64,000 bases of DNA, taken from contig NZ_VIWV01000001.1 in the NCBI RefSeq assembly GCF_007829875.1, positions 3,814,501 to 3,878,500 on the forward strand. Direction: 5' to 3'. Positions 61,107 through 64,000 of the stretch are shown piece after piece; positions within the stretch are counted from its first letter, which is position 1; every line of letters begins with the position of its first letter. The stretch is from Streptomyces capillispiralis. GTDB lineage: Bacteria; Actinomycetota; Actinomycetes; Streptomycetales; Streptomycetaceae. The position numbers and the translations under genes were made by a program. A model generated the notes under the pieces. That model was not told the DNA's origin. It did no database searches and was given only the letters and a program-made list of their open reading frames with translations.

Positions 61107-62810
61107 TCAGCGGCCGAGCCAGGCCGTCGTGTCCGGGCCGAGCCGGCCGTCCTCCAGGGGGGCGCTGGTCAGCAGGACCTCGCCCGCCGGGAGGGAGACC
61201 GGGTCGGGGGACAGGTTGGTCACGCAGCGCCAGCCGTCCCCGCGGTCGAACTGGAGCACCCCGGGCGGGGTCTCGTCCGCCCACGTCAGGGACTCGCCGT
61301 CCAGCAGCTTGCGGCGCAGCCGCAGGGCCGTGCGGTACAGCTCCAGGGTCGAGCCCTCGACCCCGTCCTGCGCCTCGACGGCGTACGCGGCGAAAGCGGG
61401 CGGCTGCGGCAGCCAGGCGCCGGCCGCCCCGAAGCCGTACGACGGTCCGGTGGCCGTCCACGGCAGCGGGACCCGGCATCCGTCGCGGCCCTTGCGGACA
61501 CGGCCCGTCTGCTCCCAGATCGGGTCCTGGAGGACCTCGGTCGGCAGGTCGGCGACCTCGGGCAGACCGAGTTCCTCGCCCTGGTAGACGTACGCCGAAC
61601 CGGGGAGCGCCAGCATCAGCAGGGTGGCGGCGCGCGCCCGGCGCAGTCCGGCGTCCGGGTCGACGGCGGGGGCGTGTCCGCCGGACAGCAGCCAGGCGTT
61701 CTCGTCCGTGTCCGGCGGCAGCATCAGCCGGGAGGCGTGCCGCACCACGTCGTGGTTGGAGAGCACCCAGGTCGCCGAGGCACCCGCGGCGTGCGCCGTC
61801 GTCAGCGAGTCGGTGATCACCTGGCGCAGCTCCCCCGCGTCCCACGGGGTCTGGAGGTACTCGAAGTTGAACGCCTGCCCCAGCTCGTCCGGGCGGGCGT
61901 ACAGGGCGCGCCGGGCACCCGGGACCCACGCCTCGGCGACCGCCATCCGGGGCGGGGAGTAGGCGTCGAGGATCTTGCGCCAGTCGCGGTAGATCTCGTG
62001 CACCTCGTCGCGGTCGTAGAACGGGTGCGTGCCGGGCTCGAACTCGGTGAGGGCGGCCTCGCCGCTCAGCTCGGGCGCGCCGAGGTCGCGCAGCGGGTCG
62101 GCGAGGTCCTTGGTGAGGGCGTGCGCGACGTCGACGCGGAAGCCGTCCACGCCCCGGTCGGACCAGAAGCGCAGGGTGGTGCGGAAGTCGTCGCGGACGT
62201 CCTGGTGGCCCCAGTTGAGGTCGGGCTGCTCGGCGGCGAACAGGTGCAGGTACCACTGCCCGTCCGGCACCCGCTGCCAGGCGCTGCCGCCGAACACGGA
62301 CTGCCAGTCGGTGGGCGGCAGCTCGCCGCCGGGGCCGCGGCCGTCGCGGAAGACGTAGCGGTCGCGGGCCGGGGAGCCGGGTCCGGCGCGCAGCGCCTCC
62401 TGGAACCAGACGTGCTGGTGGGAGGTGTGGTTGGGGACGATGTCGACGATCACCTTCAGACCGAGCCGGTGGGCTTCGCGGACCAGGGCGTCGAAGTCGT
62501 CGAGGGTGCCCAGGCGCGGGTCGACGTCGCGCGGGTCGGCGACGTCGTAGCCGCCGTCGGCCAGCTCGGAGGGGTAGAAGGGGCTCAGCCACAGGGCGTC
62601 GACGCCCAGGGCGGCGAGGTGGGTGAGGCGCCGGGTGATGCCGCGGAGGTCACCGAGCCCGTCGCCGTCGGCGTCGGCGAAGCTGCGGGGGTAGACCTGG
62701 TAGACGACGGCCTGCCGCCACCAGTCGGGGTTCTTGGAGGAGAGGTCGGGCGTGGCGTCGGGGGCGGGGTGCGGGGGCCGGGGGCCGGGCGTGGCGGTGC
62801 GATCGGTCAC
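61107..62810 (-). CDS. Glycoside hydrolase family 13 alpha-glucosidase
   Basis: 567 residues, no signal peptide, so cytoplasmic. Conserved GH13 regions are intact: DIVPNHTS (region I, about 123-130), GFRVDVAHA with nucleophile Asp227, AVAEAWV with acid Glu293, and SNHDVVRH with transition-state Asp354. The size and pattern fit oligo-1,6-/alpha-1,4-glucosidases such as bacterial AglA. It hydrolyses short alpha-glucosides after uptake. No sugar transporter is adjacent within the window. Confidence 0.93.
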   Translation of the reverse strand: MTDRTATPGPRPPHPAPDATPDLSSKNPDWWRQAVVYQVYPRSFADADGDGLGDLRGITRRLTHLAALGVDALWLSPFYPSELADGGYDVADPRDVDPRLGTLDDFDALVREAHRLGLKVIVDIVPNHTSHQHVWFQEALRAGPGSPARDRYVFRDGRGPGGELPPTDWQSVFGGSAWQRVPDGQWYLHLFAAEQPDLNWGHQDVRDDFRTTLRFWSDRGVDGFRVDVAHALTKDLADPLRDLGAPELSGEAALTEFEPGTHPFYDRDEVHEIYRDWRKILDAYSPPRMAVAEAWVPGARRALYARPDELGQAFNFEYLQTPWDAGELRQVITDSLTTAHAAGASATWVLSNHDVVRHASRLMLPPDTDENAWLLSGGHAPAVDPDAGLRRARAATLLMLALPGSAYVYQGEELGLPEVADLPTEVLQDPIWEQTGRVRKGRDGCRVPLPWTATGPSYGFGAAGAWLPQPPAFAAYAVEAQDGVEGSTLELYRTALRLRRKLLDGESLTWADETPPGVLQFDRGDGWRCVTNLSPDPVSLPAGEVLLTSAPLEDGRLGPDTTAWLGR

Positions 62811-62988
62811 GCGGTCTCCTCTGGGTGCGTGCGGGCGACAGAAGTAAATCTGTCCACATCACCGTAAAAGCGAACACCCGGGCAGCAGGAGCCATTCCCA
62901 CGGGTGTGGCGCACCCCACCATTCGTCCCGCATCCCACCATTCGTCCCGATGTGCCGGACGGCCGCCGGGAGAGCACCCGGCGGCCGG

Positions 62989-63972
62989 CTACGCCCCGGC
63001 CCGCTCGACCGTCGCCAGGTACAGCTCCACGTAGCGCTCCACGTCCACGTCCAGGCCGACGTCCACCAGGGGCTGCTCGCGCGTGCCGCCGTGGATCTCG
63101 GACTCGCCGACGCGCGGGCGGCGGTCGACGACGGTCTGGCCGCGGGTCGGTCCCGGGGCCAGGGAGACCTCGACGGGGAGCCGGTGGGTGGTCAGCCCCT
63201 CCGGGTCGGCGACCGCGCAGAGCGCGCCCGCGTCGCCGAGCCCGCCGGCGTCCTCGGCGGGGTCGTCGGGGCGGCTGCCCGGGGTGGCGGGGCGGTGCGC
63301 GAGCAGCTCACCGGCCAGCCGGGTGCCCGGTTCGGCGCTCGCGCGCAGCCGCCGGACCTCCGCCCCCGGGACGACGACCCGGGTGAACACGTCCAGGCCG
63401 TACATGGTGATCGGCACCCCGGCCGTGAGCAGGATCGCGGCGGCCTCGGGGTCGTGCCAGACGTTGAACTCGGCGACCGGTGTGGCGTTGCCCGCGCCCG
63501 CCGCGCCGCCCATGAACACGATCCGCTCGATGTTGCGGGTGACCTCGGGGTGGGTGCGCAGCAGCAGCGCGATGTTGGTCAGCGGGGCGGTGGGCACCAG
63601 GGTGACCGGGCGCGGGGAGGCGAGGATCTCGCGCCGCAGCAGGGTCACCGCGTCCACGTCCACCGGGGTGCGGCGCGGGGCGGGCAGGCCGAGGTCGCCC
63701 ATGCCGTCGTGGCCGTGGACGTGGCGCGCGGAGCGCGGTGCCTCGATCAGCGGGCGCTCGGCGCCCCGCGCCACCGGGACGTCCGGGGCGCCCGCCTGCT
63801 CCAGCACGGTCAGCGTGTTGCGGACGACGCCGTCCACGTCGGTGTTCCCGGCCACGCAGGTCACCGCGCGCAGGTCGATCCCCGGGTGGCGTACGGCGAA
63901 CAGCAGGGCCAGGGCGTCGTCGACACCGGTGTCGCAGTCGATGATCACCGGGGTGGGCTGTCCGTGTGTCAC
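62989..63972 (-). CDS. Nucleoside hydrolase
   Basis: 327 residues from GTG with AAAGGAG upstream. The calcium-site motif DCDTGVDDALAL at the N-terminus defines the family, followed by VTCVAGNTDVDGVVRNTL, GPTAPLTNIA-type VPTAPLTNIALLL, VFMGGAAGAG, EFNVWHDPEAA and, near the end, GGLGDAGALCAVADPE where the last Asp helps bind Ca. It cleaves the N-glycosidic bond of ribonucleosides; inosine-uridine preference cannot be read. Confidence 0.94.
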   Translation of the reverse strand: MTHGQPTPVIIDCDTGVDDALALLFAVRHPGIDLRAVTCVAGNTDVDGVVRNTLTVLEQAGAPDVPVARGAERPLIEAPRSARHVHGHDGMGDLGLPAPRRTPVDVDAVTLLRREILASPRPVTLVPTAPLTNIALLLRTHPEVTRNIERIVFMGGAAGAGNATPVAEFNVWHDPEAAAILLTAGVPITMYGLDVFTRVVVPGAEVRRLRASAEPGTRLAGELLAHRPATPGSRPDDPAEDAGGLGDAGALCAVADPEGLTTHRLPVEVSLAPGPTRGQTVVDRRPRVGESEIHGGTREQPLVDVGLDVDVERYVELYLATVERAGA

Positions 63973-64000
63973 GTCGGAGGCTCCTTTCGAGCGGCTGCGG

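Overview
The window is a stretch of a Streptomyces-type (high-GC actinobacterial) chromosome. The evidence is the very high third-position GC, frequent GTG/TTG starts, GTGA/ATGA stop-start overlaps, Tat-type secreted proteins, and families typical of Streptomyces: SCO2400-like and DUF6479-like proteins, an ECF41 sigma factor, FG-GAP secreted proteins and a lasso peptide cluster. It contains about 60 protein genes, one tRNA, several broken genes and many hairpin terminators at convergent gene ends. There is no CRISPR array, no intact insertion sequence and no rRNA.

Layout. 1-9 kb is ordinary chromosome: a truncated MraY/WecA-like gene, a large membrane Fe-S oxidoreductase, a secreted FG-GAP protein, a YIP1-like membrane protein, a divergent SDR/TetR pair with a large composite operator, then a phosphoribosyltransferase and dCTP deaminase (dcd). 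tRNA-Gly(CCC) at 9058 starts an accessory, decayed strip (about 9.1-12.4 kb): two ruined vapBC loci, a Uma2-family gene, a reductase fragment and small membrane or stress proteins. 12.4-19.2 kb holds CsbD, DinB, AraC+VOC, a second FG-GAP paralog, a secreted beta-trefoil-like protein and a polysaccharide deacetylase. 19.2-23.7 kb is a three-gene operon of a flavin amine oxidase, a ThDP-dependent 2-oxoacid decarboxylase-like enzyme and an AidA/PixA-like protein. Next come a frameshifted DUF7919-like gene, a small SH3-like secreted protein and a PAP2-type membrane protein.

27.2-32.9 kb is a lasso peptide operon on the minus strand: precursor, cyclase, B1 (RRE), B2 protease, an LLM flavin oxidoreductase and an ABC exporter. 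Flanking it are two homologous Tat-exported proteins and a LuxR response regulator. The predicted core carries two tail cysteines, and the embedded LLM enzyme is a candidate tailoring enzyme. This is the most interesting system in the window.

35.9-43.4 kb holds a DUF1326/DUF2182 pair, a locus of three large proteins that may be linked to type VII secretion, an NDH-2-like oxidoreductase with its ECF41 sigma factor, and a truncated MmyB-like regulator. 43.5-51.8 kb carries an acyltransferase with a long low-complexity N-terminus, a phytase-like esterase, a polysaccharide-lyase-like beta-helix protein with a clear promoter and palindromic operator, an orphan sugar-binding lipoprotein and an SCO2400-like protein. 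51.8-56.3 kb is a beta-lactam response module: class A beta-lactamase and a MecA-like PBP, divergent from a LysR regulator coupled to a serine-hydrolase-fold protein, recalling blaL/blaA/blaB of S. cacaoi. The window ends with a cold-shock protein and MerR regulator, a TetR/P450 pair with two operators, DUF6479-like and Ig-like proteins, a GH13 glucosidase and a nucleoside hydrolase.
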